A stretch of 5,435 nucleotides of DNA, from the NCBI GenBank assembly GCA_016873575.1, contig VGWY01000176.1:1-5435 (forward strand), given 5' to 3'. The DNA comes from Nitrospira sp. Lineage in GTDB: Bacteria > Nitrospirota > Thermodesulfovibrionia > Thermodesulfovibrionales > SM23-35. Shown piece by piece: positions 4,142 to 5,435 of this stretch (position 1 is its first letter; the number at the start of each line of letters is the position of its first letter). Position numbers and translations under genes: made by a program. The notes beneath the pieces were generated by a model that was not told the DNA's origin, did no database searches, and saw only the letters and a program-made list of their open reading frames with translations.

Positions 4142-5435
4142 GATCCTGTTTTTTCTGCCCCTGGGTTTTTCTTCTTCAGTACTTTTTGTTATCAGTGTCT
4201 TGAATTGATTAATTTTATCAGAAACACCTCGAAATTTTGAATCCCAATCGTGCACCTCAAAATATAAATCAAGCGCCTCTTTAAAATTTCCATTCTTTTC
4301 ATAAGCCTCAGCAAGATCATATTTCATTGCCCAGTAAGACTCATCCTGGTCCTTCATTTCTTTCAGAACTCTACTCAGGACGTCGATAGCAGGAGGATAC
4401 AATCCCTTTTCTATGTAACATACACCAAGCATGCTGGAAGACTGGAAGAACATCTTGGGATTATTCCGAGATATCTGGAACTCTTTAATAGCATCATCTA
4501 TGAGCCCCATCTCCTTATATGCTATGCCGAGATTATAATGTGTTTCAGAATCTTCCTCCGTAAGCTCTTTCTCTATTTTCTCTTTGAATCTGTCAAACAT
4601 GCTGAGGACTTCACTATCTGGTGCAGGCCCCGGAGCTTCCACCCTTTCTGACACCTCAGCACCTGGCATTGCAAATTCCTCAGCTTCTCTTCGTTTTTCG
4701 AGAGATTCTTCTCTCAGTTTCATCTCTGTGAGTTCTTTCCTGCCGACATCTTCCATAGTTGACTGGACTTCTGAATAGGGTGTTATAACCTCTTCAGGGG
4801 GCTGTATGGTTGTTCTCCCGAATAGTCTCGGATCTTCGGGGTCTATTTTGTATGCCTCGTTCAGGGTTTTCTCTCTCTGTTCAATATCCCCTGCTCTATT
4901 GTAGAGCTGAGCGAGGATAAGGCATTCGGTTACTGCCATTTCTTTGTCATTGGTATTTACATAGAGGAATTTGAGCTTTTCATGGATTTCAATATTTTCT
5001 GGCTCTTGCCCCTTCAGTTTTTCAAGAACCTCTTTCGCTTCATCATAGAGACCATAACTGAGGAATATATCCGCATCCTCAAGAACTTCGTCAACAGTCT
5101 TTTCACCCTTTTGAAGCTCCGTTACTTTCGCTCTGATAGAATCATCATTCGGGTTCATCAGAAGCGCTTCCTTATAATAGTCGAGTGCCTCTTTAAGCAT
5201 ACCCACCGTAGCATGGAAATCACCAAGGGAAACGAGTTCATTCGCCACCTGAACCTTATTGCCAAGCTGTCTATGGATTGAGATAAGTCTTTTGCCTGTT
5301 TCAAGTACATCTATATCCTTAAAAGACTCGATGAGGTTCATAGCATCGTTGTAATGTTTATCAAGTATCATTCTATCGATCACAGGAAGGTATTCCATCC
5401 ATGCCTTTTTCCTGTCACCTTCCCTTATATAGATT
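4130..5435 (-). CDS. Tetratricopeptide repeat (TPR) protein, 5' end beyond the window
   Basis: At least 435 residues. The frame stays open from the Met codon at 5398 back to the right edge (IYIREGDRKKAW precedes it) and that stretch reads as repeat sequence, so the Met is probably internal and the gene is cut by the window. Numbering from that Met, helical TPR-like units run from about 10 to 190 (for example GMLKEALDYYKEALLMNP and GLYDEAKEVLEKLKGQEP). An acidic, proline- and glutamate-rich linker with a probable coiled coil follows (195-280). A second TPR block covers 284-395 (THYNLGIAYKEMGLIDDAIKEF, MLGVCYIEKGLYPPAIDVL, YDLAEAYEKNGNFKEALDLY), and the tail is basic (KPRGRKNRISYI). No signal peptide is visible in the part present. 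TPRs are scaffolds, so I infer it assembles or recruits partners, most likely the coupled ExeA-like ATPase. Similar TPR proteins occur near pilus and secretion genes in Desulfobacterota and Nitrospirota, which is suggestive only. Confidence 0.85.
   Translation of the reverse strand, partial: IYIREGDRKKAWMEYLPVIDRMILDKHYNDAMNLIESFKDIDVLETGKRLISIHRQLGNKVQVANELVSLGDFHATVGMLKEALDYYKEALLMNPNDDSIRAKVTELQKGEKTVDEVLEDADIFLSYGLYDEAKEVLEKLKGQEPENIEIHEKLKFLYVNTNDKEMAVTECLILAQLYNRAGDIEQREKTLNEAYKIDPEDPRLFGRTTIQPPEEVITPYSEVQSTMEDVGRKELTEMKLREESLEKRREAEEFAMPGAEVSERVEAPGPAPDSEVLSMFDRFKEKIEKELTEEDSETHYNLGIAYKEMGLIDDAIKEFQISRNNPKMFFQSSSMLGVCYIEKGLYPPAIDVLSRVLKEMKDQDESYWAMKYDLAEAYEKNGNFKEALDLYFEVHDWDSKFRGVSDKINQFKTLITKSTEEEKPRGRKNRISYI

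Noticed and set aside
4584..5281. Plus-strand open frames at 4584-4778 and 4982-5281
   Set aside because: Antisense to the TPR gene. The first is the serine-rich shadow of a charged linker and the second is a shadow of TPR helices.

Overview
The window reads as a chromosomal segment from a Gram-negative-type bacterium. An outer membrane is implied by a lipoprotein with a LolA/LolB-like look and by an ExeA-like ATPase. Base composition looks moderate (low 40s % G+C by eye). The mix of RadA plus a coupled lipoprotein, an ExeA-type ATPase, a TPR protein ending in a 'HYNLGIAYKEMGL' block, a RAYT transposase and GTCATTCC...GGAATGAC palindromes recalls Nitrospirota or Desulfobacterota-type genomes. 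That placement is an impression, not a result.

Layout, left to right. (1) 1-75 is short flanking sequence with one open minus-strand frame and no start codon. (2) 76-843 is a compact REP-associated tyrosine transposase (RAYT) element. One minus-strand HUH transposase gene (107-772) lies between inverted terminal repeats that fold into hairpins. The left repeat contains the gene's stop codon. A TTGACA/TATCAT promoter just inside the right repeat should give a nearly leaderless mRNA. (3) 844-1168 has no gene. It holds several palindromes, including a two-hairpin BIME-like unit at 957-1016, a perfect tandem 11-mer at 1086-1107, and an extended -10 promoter for radA. (4) 1169-3173 is a plus-strand pair: radA (DNA repair and recombination) and a lipoprotein gene overlapping it by 35 bp. 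(5) 3174-3295 is the convergent gap, filled by a second BIME-like unit and two small hairpins. (6) 3296-5435 is a minus-strand pair: a TPR protein whose 5' end runs off the right edge, followed 3 bp later by an ExeA-like AAA+ ATPase with no clear Shine-Dalgarno sequence. The two are probably translationally coupled.

The genes form two unrelated functional pairs plus one selfish or domesticated element. The most interesting layer is the non-coding one. The four hairpin arms of the two BIME-like units differ at stem positions in a strictly compensatory way, which suggests a conserved folded structure. One unit sits close to a RAYT gene, the enzyme class known to act on REP/BIME sequences. I see no defence system, CRISPR array, tRNA or rRNA.
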